A stretch of 64,000 nucleotides of DNA from Euwallacea fornicatus (Eukaryota > Arthropoda > Insecta > Coleoptera > Curculionidae). Below, piece after piece: positions 1-14,085 of the stretch (the stretch's first letter is position 1; each line of letters opens with the position of its first letter). The stretch is taken from NCBI RefSeq assembly GCF_040115645.1, contig NC_089551.1:2232001-2296000 (forward strand), read 5' to 3'. The translations under genes and the position numbers were made by a program. Under the pieces are notes generated by a model. The model was not told where the DNA came from. It saw only the letters and a list, made by a program, of their open reading frames with translations, and did no database searches.

Positions 1-3000
1 TTGGAGATCTCCGACTATCAGCTCAAAGAGTAATTGCTTTAGTTGTTTGTACACAAAACATTCTCGTATTCAGATACGGTTAATTACAAGCTATTACATC
101 TGCGGCTGAGTCTCAATCAGCGTTGATTGGGTCTGCAAATAAGCGCGAATGCGTGGAGCGGAGCCTTCGTGAGTAACGCACATGAATTTCATAAACGCAT
201 ATATCAAGGCGTCGCTCCAAACTGAGCATACAGTTTAAAGGGGGAATTTCTAAATTTCACAGACAATTAGATTTATGATAATACCGTGCTGCTCACTGAA
301 CAGAAAACTGAAACTATACGGAAATGCAAACGCGAACCGGTTTTTGCGGCCCCGCGTTCGGATATATTTCCTTCAGTTGCAAAACGGCTTTTTTGTCCGA
401 GTTGGGATTTATATTAGCCTAACATTCCGGTCTGGATTTATTTTTCTGGAATGGCGGTTTGATTTAATGCCAGGAAACCCCAATGTGTGGTATGTGGTAA
501 AGTGATTTTTTAACAGCCAATGTTCCATCAAATTCTGATTAGAAAATCAATTCTTCGCCGGCATGGAGCGGCGACGGGATTAATTTTTCTAACAAATCAA
601 AACCTCAGTCAAACTACCCCCGCGGCTCACGGCTCTCGTAATGAGCGTCAAGTTATGCCAAGTTGCTCGATGGTTATTTTCGAGCCTAATTTACCGAAGT
701 TCTATAGAATACCCCGCCGCTCGAGCATATTCCACACGAAACTCCGAATCATAACGAGTTCTATCCCTCAAGCAGATTTATGGCTCATTCAACGTGTGAC
801 CTAAATAGGCATGATCTAAAGTTATATTATAATTATAAAATAGTTCCGCAGAAAGGAAGCTTGCTAGTCGAGGAATCCAATTAGTCACGTGTTCTTTTCC
901 TACATAAATAGACTTGAGGTTTAACCCTGAAGGGAAATTGGGTCGAGCCTCATGAATGAGAACCGAATTCGCTAATCTCGCTTCAACGCTGATTGCTCCA
1001 ACGGGTTGTTAAAAGTTTTAGGAAGCCTTCATGCCTTTTCATCGGCATTATTAATGCTCCAATGGGCCGCTGCTCATGGGACATTACAACGACATTTAAA
1101 GGTATAAAGAGGGATTCTGATGGACTGTGTATACCAGAATGGTACGCGGTTGCCGACGCGATAATTTACGACCTCGTGTAGGGGAAAACGTTGATAAATA
1201 AGCGTCTTTCAAACGAAATCGCTTAGAAAATGGCGTTCGCCGCGAGGAATTATGAAGGCTGCTATATTTGGTTTAAACGCGTGTTCACTAGGAATGAAAC
1301 TTAATCCATAACGAAGTTTTCAGGGGTACGACAAGAGAGGCTCCGAATAATAAGATTAAACTTTTATAATAACACCTACCGAAAGTCGGCAAAAGGCGAA
1401 TAAGAAGAGAAGTTTTGAGGGAAATTAAAAACGCATGAGGCATACTGAAGGAGGTCTTTGCCAACTTTCCCCATACTTCGAACGTTTTTTCGAAGAAGAT
1501 TGTTCAACAGGCCTTTCACAACTTGTTAGAAGTTATTATAAGGGCGTCGTGTTGTAGAGAGCGATCTGATATGGGAGCTTTCTGATTAATTACATACATT
1601 TTTCCTGCTAAATTAGAAAAAAACGCTATAATTTAGATATATATCAGAGATATTTAATCATTTCATAGGTCAAATATAAGCCGGAAGGACTCAGGTTTGA
1701 GGCCACCTCCGATAAGCGCCGCAAGAGTATAAACCTCATCGCAGATGTGTCTGATGCTTCTTCAAAAATGACGCATGATCTAGAGTAATTGGGGGTCGTG
1801 CCCGTTGTGCAATTTGTAGAAATTCATCATCATCGAAAGTTGTCGTCGTTATATAAATGATCTTTTGGACAGACAAAGGTCACGGGTTATGTCATTTTAA
1901 TTTCGGCAAAGTATCTCTAGAAACTCATAATCATAGAAAGATCTTAATTTAAATCCAAATTAATGTATTCAAAAGCGACGAGGGTCGAGAGTTTTATAAT
2001 TACCGTAAGTGCGCTATATATTCGTAAAACTCTCTTTCTCAAAGAGCTTAAAATTTGGCCCTTGAAGTTATCAAGCAAATACATCCTTATTCAGGGACTG
2101 ACCCTTTACGTTTTGGTAATAACGGTAAAGAAAAACTATACGGATCTCTTCCAGTCTCGAGTGAAACACGATAATCTTAAAATAATCTTAAAATTTATAT
2201 GAAACCGTACATATTTCCCAGAGTTCAGGTTAGTTCAGGGGGACTATTGATTTCTGCATTTTGGGTGTGACGATAATCTAACAATATCTCCCATTTATTT
2301 ATAGAGAAGGAAGAGAAATCTGAATCTCCTGCGGATAACATGAAAAGTTTCAAATGTGCTGCAGTTGCCGTACCACCACTCTCCATCTTTTTGTGAAGTT
2401 CCATAGTAAAACTCCCCAACTTCACATAAATTGTTCTAACTTAATTCAATTCGTTATTAATGACTTATGACGAAGCTCTTTCCTCAGTTTTCCAGTTTCT
2501 TAGAAGTAATCACACAATGCATAACCAGCTCTTCTATTCAGAGCGATGCAGGCAAAGAGTTCTCTAACTCACAACTGCACCAATGCAGTACTCCTTTTCA
2601 AGCTCAAACTCCTTAACTTTAGACTTTACGACACTGTTTTCCATCGACTTCACACGAAACATTAATAATGAGCAATGGCGGGAAGCTATTTTCTTACGTT
2701 TCGCAACGATTTGTTTTCATACCAGTCTAAATTGCCTACGCTGATGATTGATTGGACATCTAAAATTATTAAAACTGCGCGTAGAGATTAATTGTCGGAC
2801 GATACGATAAACGTTCGCTCTATTTCCGGAATTTATCGAAATCGAGTGCGAATTGTTTTCGTAATGCTTGGGCTAGATGTACCTGTATGAAACTGGGCAC
2901 AAATAATTTCCTGTTTTTAAAAGGGGGGGACGCTTGTCCCGCCTCCGTCCCCAAGGAAGCAGGAAATGGTTTCAATTTATATTTCGCCTTTAGAGGAAAT

Positions 3001-3837
3001 ACAAGCAGTCAGGGCTAGGCGACAGGAAATCTCGCCAGACCTTGAAATATTGCTTAATTTAACTGGAAAAAAAAAGCCTAAGGGGCTTTACAACTGCCCA
3101 GATCTCATCGCTTCCAGAGTCCCGCCAGGGCGGCTCCAAATATCGATCCATTCGTGCCGGATCCAGACGGTATTTTGATGCAACTGTGTCGAATGTAAAC
3201 ACGGAAGCCGTTTTGAAGCCATTCCGAAAGATAACTGCAAATATGTTGGGGCAATAATCGTGGCACATGTTTGCGATTTTGTTTGCCACCAATTCCCCGG
3301 CTCGTGCTGCCCTTTAATAGGCCATAACCGTGACGTAATTTAAGTCCACACCATGATCTAAATGGGAATTACTTCTGTCGTGATTACGAAAGGGGGTTTT
3401 CAATTAAAGGAATTTAAACACAACAAAAACACTATCTGGAGGACCATAAAACTGCTGCCCTGCATCGGGCCGATTGGTGTATATCTAAATTGATAATCAT
3501 ACAAACAAAAATGCTATTAACGCACTGTGTACGAACAAATCCGAGTATTACTGTAGTAATCAAGTTCCCTGATTGCATTGATATTTCATGGTTCAAAATG
3601 TAATGTAAATTTCTGCTCGCAAGTTTATTGCAGCATGTTATGTAAAACTTGAGGAATGCCAGCTGGGCAAACAAGATGCTACGTACATAAAGTTTCTACA
3701 TCCACATTTAAAGAGCATTTTCTATTTCTTATTTCCCAATACTCTCGAATCCTATAAAACATCCCCATAGGGCGTAGAGGAATGTGATTTATCAAGAATA
3801 GTTGACGTGTGGTCGCCTCCAGGGAATTTTCGAACTG
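1..3837. other. No gene recognised (probably neuroligin intron or upstream DNA)
   Basis: Only short frames without family similarity on either strand. It contains one AACCTGAACT-type motif in the reverse sense (TTCAGGTTAGTTCAGG, 2223-2239). Confidence 0.6.
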
Positions 3838-3959
3838 ATATATATATATATATATTTTTTTATATATATTTATAAATATATATATATATATATATTTATA
3901 TAGATACATGTATATATATCCATATACATATATATTTTTTTTCTTTTAAAGAAACCATC

Positions 3960-3996
<37 letters not shown>
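3838..3996. repeat. (TA)n microsatellite tract
   Basis: About 160 bp of TA repeats interrupted by T runs and a short unique piece (3930-3964), ending in an uninterrupted TA run of more than 30 bp. Confidence 0.95.
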
Positions 3997-4000
<4 letters not shown>

Positions 4001-5301
4001 AGTTTCTTTCGTTCATGTGCGGTCAAGACGCAGCAACATTTCCCAACATAGGAATTTTTAGGTCTTGCAAATCTGGCAAAGACAAAACTAAGTTTTTCCG
4101 CTCGATAACTTTATCCAAAGCGATAAAAGTTTAACAATGTAATAAAACCATAGGTTACGGCCGCCACCATGAAGATTATCCACATAAACTATAAAACCTG
4201 AGCGCTTTCCGAGAGTATAAATAATACCTTAAAACTGGCTCAGTCCGATGAATTGTAGGTATATAGCCTTGGCGATCGTAAACGTAAAAGCCCGCGATAA
4301 AAGTGGCTTTTAAGTGAGAAATTCATTGATAGAATCCCCCTCCACCGGTGGGGAATAAATTTTTTTAAATCCGGACCTGCAGGTTTATCCAGACAGATCC
4401 GCTGTCGCTCGGGATTATTTTTTGTACACAATGCCAGAAGAAAAACTTTTTCAATTTCGGTTGTGACGCGTTCGGTAAGCTGCGTGAACAAATGGATTGG
4501 CGCACACCGAAAATCGATAAGGAAATTGTTGAGGCTGTCATTCACGCTCGAAGTTTGAGAAACAAAAAATTTTAGCCGGGGAAGGCTCATTCGATATTTG
4601 CTCCGACGGTCGCATGGGACGAAAGGTTACAATTTTTGACTCCCTGTTATTCATATTTTACAGCAAAAATAACACGAAGAGATGTGATAAAGAGGAAAGT
4701 TTCATTAACAGCATTATTGTTATGATACTTCTGCCTTTTATCGCTCTATTTAATAAATAACATTGGAGAATTCATGATAATTACGTTGAATTGAGAAATT
4801 TAAGATGGAGTAATTAGTTATTTACGTGCAACGGTAGGCAGAACGAAGAAGATTGCGCCCGCGAAAAAAGGTTGCGACCCAACGGAAAATAGAGACCTTT
4901 ATTTGGTCAAACCTCTAATGCATCATTCGGCCCCTTGACATGTACAACATTTCACCCACCAATGAAATTCCCTAGATCTTCAACATGCAGGTGGAATAAT
5001 AACAATTACCAAGCGTTATTTTTGCCACACGGCCTGTTGCCAAGAGCGCGGGACGTTATTGCAACTTTACAGCCCCTTGCCGTGAGCAACGGGCCGTAAA
5101 AATAAAACCACCCTCGCTTGTCGTAAATTCATTATTTGCGCCGTGGAGACCAAGATGTAAACAACCAGTTTCGATCCATTTGTACGTAAACAAGTTAATG
5201 GTGCTTTCAAAGAAATCTTCATATTCCAGTTTGTGTTCCCTTTTGTTCACAATCCAAGGCACGGAGGCGAAGAAGAACCGCAGAGGGACATTGTTTGTTT
5301 T

Positions 5302-5810
5302 AGAAAACTCCTGTCCTTCATCGGTTACTTTAATAAAGCGTTGAGCTTAAATAATATTTGTTCGAAATTTATAGCGGAAAAGCCAAAAGAGCAAAAGCAA
5401 AAGATACTATTCATGTAAGAAAATTCCATTCATTCATCACAGTGTTCAGTAAAACGTTCAGCGTAACTGCTTTCCCCCACTTTAAGTAAGTAAATATTTT
5501 GATGAAAATAGAAAAAGATCCATTTAACAAGAAAGCCGTTTATTTCAGCAGGCTTTTTTACATCTATTTAAGAAATCCTGGCCCTTCAACACTATATTTA
5601 ACGAAGCGTGATTTTTCATCATTTACCAAACAGTTTTCATTCTAAGCATGACAATATCCCCTACAATAAGGAAAATCTTTAAATGTTGATTTCGAGGAAA
5701 TTTTATTTTTTCGTAAGAAAAATGCCAAGAATACGTGCAAAAGTGATATTGTTCGTGCAAGAGAACTCCTACCCCTCATCACTTTGTTTAATGATCCGTT
5801 CAGCGTAACA
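5302..5810. repeat. Cluster of four degenerate CCTCATC-motif units
   Basis: Four related units start near 5302, 5418, 5571 and 5761. Each has a core like GAAAACTCC-CCCTCATCAC-TTGTTTAA. Units 2 and 4 also share CGTTCAGCGTAAC downstream. Unit spacing is irregular (about 115-190 bp). The same core is found singly elsewhere in the window. Confidence 0.6.
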
Positions 5811-8800
5811 GTTTTAAAGCATTTTGTAGTACATCTAATAAGTTTCTAAGTAGAAAAATTTGCCATTAGCGAAAAGCTTTATTTTATCATCATGGATTTT
5901 GATGATCCTTTGTGTATTGTTCAGGAAGCACACCCGAAGCAGAGGATTAAGTTCGATTTGTGTGTATCTGAATGCGCGCGCATTTTCTACGGCAAAATTT
6001 TGCATTTTGCAATATTGTTCGACAAAAATAAATGATTCGGAATTGTTTCTAGCATTATCTACTACTATTTTATCACTAAACTGCTATTTTATTTTTTTAA
6101 TACGTAAAATTTAGGATCCTTGGATTTTATTCGGCAGCATCAAAGTTCTCCGCCCGACTGTAAAAGTCTCCTTTGTAAATAAAAATATATATCTTTCAAA
6201 CAAATCTTCCTGTCGCAAAGCACTCTTCGCTACATCGTCTTAAGACATAACGTCTCCACTTAAACTGCCCTCCTAACATCTAATAATTCAGCTCTCCTAG
6301 CTTCTCCTGTAATCCCATCAATAATTCACACGCCAAGAATAAGCTTCTCTCAACCTGGGGACAATATTTTTTGAAGAAAATTGTCTCATAAATATTGTGA
6401 GACACCCGTAAATATGCCTACGGCCTCAAACTTTTGCAACTCCCGTCCCTCCAGATTTAAATTAATATCATTACTTTGGCCAAAGGGTTTATTAGACCCG
6501 TCCAGAGTCGTATTTTGCAGCCTTCTACGGTGGACCCTTATAGCAGCTAATTTCGAGATGCCTCGGCTAAATATTTGAGCAATGCGGAGAGTCTCAGCGT
6601 ATGAATACTTAAGCGGAACTGTAATTGTGACAAATGGCAGCCGCATTGTGAAAGATTCAGTCTTGGAAATGGCTCCTGTTAATTATATAAGTTTCGCTGG
6701 TATCTAGTATACAAGGGTAAAAAGTGGGAAGCCTCCCAGTTAAGCAGGAGAAAAGGGGGAAAAAGCCAGGGTCAATCCATCACTGCTAACAGACACTTTT
6801 CCAGCTCAGCGTGTTTCTAATTAGGGACAAATTTTTAACTTTTCAATAGTTTCAAAACCGAAAGGATCGGTTCAGATCGGGAACCCTCATTAAGGGGAAA
6901 AACGGAAACCCAGTGGAAAGACGTGATTGGACAATGAAAATTTGATGAATACGTTTTCCATTTTATCGGGAAATCAGGCATAAAACTTTGCCTTCGGCCT
7001 TTATGTATGCCGCTGGCGTAAGGGACAGTCGATTGACTAATATTTCTTGGAAAACTCTTTCCTTTGTCAGTCAAAAGGTTGAATTAAATTGCAGATCGAT
7101 GAAGGGGAGACATTTTGCGGAGTTGCAAGAAAAGAGGTTTTTGAAGCTACTGTCACAATCTATTAACACTGCCCTCGTTAATAATTTCTGCTTAGAGTAG
7201 AAAATTTCTCATTATTTAATAAATCAAGGCGCAATTTCATTAAGCTAGTAGCCCTTTGATAGTTTCGCACTGATTATATCCAGCGCTTCTAATGAAGGCG
7301 TTAATTTTATTTTTCAAACTTTTAACAAGTTGAAGCAATTTGCAGTAAAACTTTTGTCCTCCCGGCCCCATAAACTCCTCCAATCAAACAATAACAATCA
7401 TTGATCCAGGAAAAATATTCCCCATCGTAAACTTCAAGTTTATCACCCGACGAGGACATTAATCTATGATCCAGCAATTAAAATTCACTTTTTATGATGG
7501 TGTTTGATCCAGATAATCCTTCGGGCGTTGCAAATAAATATACGGAGTAATATGATATGTGACACCCTTTTCTGAACATTAAAATATTTAATCCGATGTA
7601 CAATCTTCCACAAACTTCACATTAATGGTAAGGGGTACAAGTGACGTAGCTTTTATCCCTTTACGACTCTCGATAAGCAGGGCGCTTTCAAATCGGTCTC
7701 AAAACGCTTCAAAGCTCAAAGGGCTCAAACGTTTCTTTCCACTTCTAATTGAAAGTTTTCTTCATTTTCTCAGGACAGACTTATAATTACTGAACTATGA
7801 CATGAATGAAACAAACTATCGTGATATTTTCCCGGGCTTTCTCTCATGAAAATAACAAATAATTTCATGAAAAACCCAGAGAAAGGTGGATGATGCTCGC
7901 TCTTAGAAATGTGAAGCCCTATCTTGTCAAATTACTTGCTCGAATACGCCTTTGAATTATTTATCTTCGCAACAGCGCGAATTTTTGTTGAGGGTCTTTA
8001 AGCAACCTTATGACTGCAGGTCCAGATCAGACAATTTCAAATTAGTAAATTTGGAGATTGAGGGACTATTTAACGTTTCTCGAATTTTAAACAATTCTGA
8101 TTATAGCTAGTTAAGCAAATTAAACAATACGTCCGAAACAATGAATAATTTTATCATGCGATAAAATTGGCTGGATATTTCCGATTCAATGCATTATCTA
8201 TATCAAACACGCCCATTCATTAGTGCAACGTTATAATTGCACGCAGATTTTGTACAAACTATTAATATTAATAACATCCACATTCCAGATGTGCAAATAA
8301 ATCAGTTCCCGGGACGATTAGAAAAAATAAACAAATCCTTTGTGACTTATAGATAATTCATTACTTCATTAAAATTGCAAGGTCTGCAGCGCTGAATATT
8401 CCGGTATCCAGAGAGACACACAAAAATCTATATCCGAAATTGTTAATTTGAACGATTAAGTGCAAAATATTCTGGAGGGGAGTTTAAAATGTCCTGTCTC
8501 CCATCACTCAAAATCCTGTATATAATTTTCTGGTTTAAATTGCCCCACGTTCCGGCACTTGTTATCATTAAATACGGAATATCATAATAGAATTTTCAAA
8601 ATTCCTCGGTTGTAAACCACAACACAACATTTTTAACCCAAAAGTCCATATTGAATGGCACCAGAAAGGGACAAAGAAAACCAACACGAAGCACTCTCTA
8701 TCGCAGTTATAACTCATTTTATCGTCTCTCATATCATAAATACTCTCAATCAAATGCAGCTAATAAATACAACATTTTGCGATTAATATTCGAATGGCAC

Positions 8801-9078
8801 GTCTCGTCCATTAGAACATCTATATGAAATTCATAAAATCGACTGAATTGGCGTTAATGTGGGTTTAAGGGAAAAACTGAACACAGCGCTATTTTATTGT
8901 TAGTTTTTGTTTTTCATGATCCATACCGATTGGTTTTTTCACTTTTTTTCACTAAAAAAAAAAAAGACAAATTGATAATATTATTCCTCAAAGACAATTA
9001 GTAATTCATATTTTCAGTTGACGAGGATTTTTCTCAGCTCGAGCTGTGGGGTTTAATCAGTGGATTTACATTTCCGCT

Positions 9079-9160
9079 TGCCACCGTCAACTCTAGTTTT
9101 CCCCTCCGATGGCTGGCACTGAATAATTTATAGTCCGAACCAGGCCTAAATGGATTATGT
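9079..9160. repeat. Dispersed repeat, copy 1 (partner at 12172)
   Basis: It shares TCTAGTTTTC, GAATAATTTAT and TAAGTGGATT-like blocks in the same order with 12172-12255. The next core of the CCTCATC motif (9199) follows copy 1. Confidence 0.55.
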
Positions 9161-12100
9161 TACGGGGAAGCTTTGCATGTCAAGAATGCAACTATTTGGG
9201 AATTCTTGCCCCTCATCCGTTTAAATATTACCAGTTTAGGTCAAACTATTCAGCAAAACTAGACTTCGAAACATGCTGCAAGCAAGGAGGGTCTCTTCTG
9301 GTTGCAGTATATGGGATTATGTTCAAGGATTATGCAAGTTTAAATTGGAAATCTGAAATTACGCAACACAGAAAGATATTAAGGAAATTCTCGGTCTTGT
9401 TAAGCTAAGAAAAACCTTTTAAGTTGGTCAATTTGGGAACATGAACACTTTTTAGGCTGGAAACACTTGCGCCTAGGAAATTGCGTTTGTACTTACAAGC
9501 GTTCTTTTTCACTGACGTTTTGTATAAGGCCAAATAGGCTTTTCGTGTTTTAAAAGACGAATCCGGGTATTGGAACGCAATATTCGATGATTTAGAGAAC
9601 GTTAAAGTAATGAAAACGCAAAATTTCAAAACGATACAAACCAGAGAATTCGCTTCCATAGTTCCATGGCCCTAAGTATTAAAGGAGCTTAGTGAATAAG
9701 ATGATTAATGAAGTGACAATCCAAGAACGTTTTTGGAAATGATGTTAATAGAGAGTTTCGGTCCGGGATTGAGATGCAAATTTGGATGGTAAAGTACGTT
9801 AAAATAAAGGGGAGACTATAACATTTTAAGAGGGTATAAATTAGAAAATTTGCATCCCTCATCGCTGTGTATTACGAAGAAATTTAATTGCGTGGAAAAT
9901 ATTCGGTTGAAGCAATCTCGAATTGTACTTTACGTTCCGGAACTAGAAAGTATGTCAATTTGTGACTAACAGTAGCTTTGTGTTAGGACTTACGGGAGAG
10001 CCAACTTCTTTCCTTGTAAAACTCAAACAAAAGACTGCGATGCCTCAAAGATTGAGAAAAAGAATTTCAGACTGTTTAACACACTTCTGTTATTCACCTC
10101 TCATACCTTTTAATTAACATTTTATTTCCGTTCTTTTGCTTAATTTTACTGGATTCCGAGGGAACGTTAACAAGGATGTCCGTTTCAGCACCTCGTCAAG
10201 GAAAAATATTACTCGTGGTCAATTATGAGGGAAAATATCTTACCGATAATAGTATGTAAGTCCAACAACCTCAACTGATAGGTGATGAGTTATACGCAAA
10301 CAATAGAAGAGTAATTTGCTTCAAACATGGAACAAAGTTAATATAAAGTTTATGTTACAAATGGAAATAGAAATTTCGATATCATAGAGCCAAAATACCT
10401 TCTATACTAATCACATTTATTGAACAAAATTTAGAAATTTTGCATTCTGCATTGCTTTGGAGAGTGGTGAAATTTCATTTGACCGGAAATTATTTGGTAG
10501 TAAATTTGCAAAATTCCTCTAATGTACATTCATTTAGTTATCAAATTCCGGATTTTCAATTTCCTAGAACTGCGTGGAATCTAAGTAAGTTGCAGCTGTT
10601 TCCAGGTTTATGTAGCACTTAATGCGTGGATTATCGAAGTCTAAATAGTGGCCCGTTCAAACTTTGAACACCACTGGTAGCGAGAAAGTTACATTATCAA
10701 CGAACAGCTTAGAACAAATATTAGAACAAAATGAAGACTAAATTGGAAAAATGAACTCTGCATTGAAACTGATAGGAGAGGCAGGTCTATGAGTACAAAT
10801 ACCTTACTACTTCCTCGATTGAAAATCACGGAAATAGGTATCTTAATTGATTAGAGCAACAATTCATTGTGGCCCCCTCTCCATCTATCAGTTTTCTTAA
10901 TGAGTTCTTCAGTTCCTTCTCAACCCAAAACATGGAAATTTGAGAAGCTTTCAAAATCCGTGCCATATTTGATCTCAGTGCTGTGGGTGCGAATTTTCAC
11001 GGCACAGTCCCTTGCGCTCTGTAGAACATTTAAAATCTAAAGGGCGAATGTTTGAAAATTGGCATTCCCCATCGCTTTGGAAAACGATTTAATTTAGTTA
11101 TATTGGAATAGGCGTTGGGAGAAAGATTTTTAATATTTCTGCATTATTAAGGGAATTTCTGAAGTATGTAGGAGTTAGTCAGACGCTCATCTAAGTGGAA
11201 ATTGAGAAGCTAAGAATTTTTTACGCTTTTCTTCATTGTCTTACCTTCTCTGGAAAGAAATTATCGACAAAACTCTCAGGTTTTTAATGCGCCGCTTGTA
11301 AACTGAAGTAAACTTCCTCACCGAGTCAAAAACTTGAAAATCTGAGAAGTTCGTTGAGTGGCGCTCGCCTAAAAATCAGCAAGCCCTACAATTTAAATTT
11401 GTTCTAACTTTAAAACTTTTTACAATTAAAACTTTTGTTCTAGGAAGCTCACACCAGACTAAAAGCGTATATTTACATTGTTATAGTTTTCCCGGGCTCG
11501 TTTTTACGTCTAGGGAATAATTAAGCAACTTTAAAAGCTTATATATTCAACCGTTTGCCGTTTCGGTAACAATAACCAGAATTGCGGTGGCTTGTTGCCC
11601 GAACAACTTGCTCAGAACTTTATCAATTTACGTTCGTCAATGGGCCTCGAAAAAAAGTGGTTCGAGAGCGAGTGAAAAACGTGCAGATCGCTCCATTTCG
11701 GAAGGTTTTGAATAAATATGAGGGACACTGGACAACGTGTTAAATTCGGGCAGGCCTAAAACAAATTGTCCCCCATAAGTGGCCGGACACCCGACATCTT
11801 GACAAAGTCATAAGTTAACGTTAAGTCGCGAAAAGCGGAGCCAAAAATTTGCCAGACCGTAACTGGGAACAAATATACTGCAACATCCTTAATTTACTTT
11901 ATTTAGCCGCAATAATTCCCCTTTATGATGGCTGGTATAAAGGCAACAACCCCAATCTTATTATATGCTCGTTCTTCGCGACCTCGTTGGCAATGCGGCC
12001 GACCATGTTTGCCAACTTAGGGCCCTAATTTTGTATATCTCACTTCACGAGATTAGCCTGTAATCCCTCCATGGGAGAAAATAATTGGAAAATGTCTGTG

Positions 12101-12171
12101 ATCTTCAATACTTACAATTTGATTTTTCGAACTAAGTCGGAGATGCAAAACTGGCAGATTTGCATTTTTGC

Positions 12172-12255
12172 TTACCGCTGCCAGGTCTAGTTTTCTTCCT
12201 TCGTTGCGCCTCGATGAATAATTTATGATTCTGCCCAGCTCTAAGTGGATTGTGT
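12172..12255. repeat. Dispersed repeat, copy 2 (partner at 9079)
   Basis: Ordered blocks GGTCTAGTTTTCTTCC, GATGAATAATTTATGATT and CTAAGTGGATTGTG match copy 1 with roughly 70 percent identity by eye. Confidence 0.55.
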
Positions 12256-12649
12256 ATTTTCGCAGTTTCCATAATATTATCGCAACTCGCAGAAATACAC
12301 ATTCTAACCTAGGGCGAATAATTCCTCCCAATCAACCGTAAACAAAAAGCTCAACAGAAAAAAGCATATGCCGCTTTCAGCGAAACGAACAAATCCGATT
12401 GTTCTCATAGGGCGCACGCTAGAAAGGGCCGTTTATTTACGTTTATGTCTTTTACTCTCATAAATCGGGACGTTAATGCCCAGTTCAACATTCAAAAACA
12501 TGCTTATATGTTTTAAAAAGTATGTTAATGCAGAACTTTGGCTGGGAATTGGGACGCCAGTTTTGAATGGAAAAACATTAGAATAGTGGGAATAATATTT
12601 ATAAGGGAAACAGCTATGAAAATCTTGGGCCTGCAGAATTGATTTGGGA

Positions 12650-12960
12650 ATTTGTTAAAAGGTGCCGCCATAAATGTAAAAAAAGGCGTAGACAGTGCTC
12701 TTCTAAAGTGTGGAATAAATTCATTAATATTAAAACCAGCATGTCTTAGACGAAATCCTCGCACACGTCGCTTTAGTTTTCAGAAAATATTTCCATTAAA
12801 TATTAGTCGAGCTATGTTTTACAATACATTTTGCTTTTTCAATATCCCCACACAAAAAATAGTCGAAGGGCGTCAGATCGGGTGGAGCAGCTGGCCACTC
12901 TGTGGCATGCTGCATAATGGGGAGGCGCTCCATATCGATCACGTAATTGCTGTCCAGTAT
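12650..12960 (-). mobile_element. DUF4817-group transposase C-terminal relic
   Basis: The minus strand encodes, with frame changes, APPHYAA and EWPAAPPDLTPFDYFLCGD, the conserved C-terminal catalytic block of Tc1/mariner-like transposases that carry a DUF4817-type helix-turn-helix. It is nucleotide-similar to 13960-14070 on the opposite strand, so these are two copies of one family in inverted orientation. Confidence 0.6.
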
Positions 12961-13165
12961 GTGACGTCATTGGCCACTTCCTTTAGTGACAGTCAGGGTT
13001 TTTTCATTCAAAATATTTTAAGACCAACTTTTTTCAAGCACAAACCGTAGAAAAATTCGGGAGTTGCATAAGACATTTTTTTAGAAAAATACCATTGAAA
13101 TACGCAAATCAATTTTCGCTATTACTAATATTTATTACAAATAATTTTGCATTTTGCGTGAATAA

Positions 13166-14085
13166 TTGTTTGTGTTAAAATTGTTTAAAATGGCCAGGGT
13201 AACTGAATGGGACAGAATCGCAATCCTATGCACGATCGAGTTTAGAGATAAGGTGCGTGCCCATACGGTCGCTGTAGAGTTATTTGATTCAGTTCATCCT
13301 TACGGGCAACTAATTAACCAAAGCAGACTTTCAATTTTATTTTATTTTTTTTTAAGCTTAGGGAGCTTGGAAATGCTCGCGATCAATCTAAAACTGGTCG
13401 ATCATCAATATAGAACGAGGAAAAAATTTATATTTTAATGGTAGAGCACACGTTTCAGAATAAACAACGTTTCATCTCCATTTAATACGAGTGGAGCCGC
13501 TCCCATTGTGCACAAAATAATGAAAACGAATAAGTACCATCCGCATAAAGTGGAATTAATTCATGAGCTTTCCGAGGATCATTTCGATGATCGAAATCGA
13601 TTTTGGGATTTTACAAATGCAAGAACTTTGGAACGAATGATAAAACCTTAGTAAAAAGATTTTTTTTTTCTGAAGAGGCCACATTTACTCTAAATAGCCA
13701 CGTCATCCGGGGAAACTCTCGTTATTGGGCTTCTACTATTTCCCATTGGGCGATGGATTTTCTATAGCCCACACCGTCATAAAGCGAATGTTTTGTGCGC
13801 CATAAAACGAGATAGAATTCTAGATCCTTGTTTTTTCAACGCAGCTCTAAGTGGGGTAAGTTTTCTTCGAGAAGACTTAATCCCACCGCTAGTTACTGTA
13901 CATCCCCGTCCGGAAGAACCCGATCTGCCAAATACAAGTTTACTAGGTCAGAAAGATAGAGCGTCGCCCCATTATGCAGCATGGTATAGAGTGGCCAGCT
14001 CGCCCACCCGACCTGACGCCCCTCGACTATTCTTTGCGGAGATATTTAGATAGCAAAGTGTTTCAAACTATAATGCGACAAATGT
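13166..14085 (+). mobile_element. DUF4817-group transposase relic, nearly full length
   Basis: The plus strand shows the pieces in order: KMARVTEWDRIAILCTIEF (N-terminal helix-turn-helix), VHKIMKTNKYHPHKVELIHE near 13508-13570, EEATFTLNSHVIRGNSRYW near 13672-13730 (first catalytic region), and SPHYAAWYR with a frameshifted PDLTPLDY near 13965-14040. Stops and frameshifts are frequent, so no functional protein is made. No terminal repeats were recognised. Confidence 0.72.

Larger units (their letters stand above)
3997..12649. other. No gene recognised; repeat-bearing non-coding DNA
   Basis: Apart from the repeat units at 5302-5810, 9079-9160 and 12172-12255 and single CCTCATC-motif copies at about 9199, 9841, 10431 and 11052, I see nothing. 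A small palindrome lies at 6383-6403 (GTCTCA and TGAGAC arms around an AATATT core). Confidence 0.55.

Noticed and set aside
6381..6646. Overlapping open frames on both strands
   Set aside because: No recognised domain; the DNA is simply free of stops here.
12652..13050. 132-codon plus-strand frame
   Set aside because: It is antisense to a transposase relic read on the minus strand.
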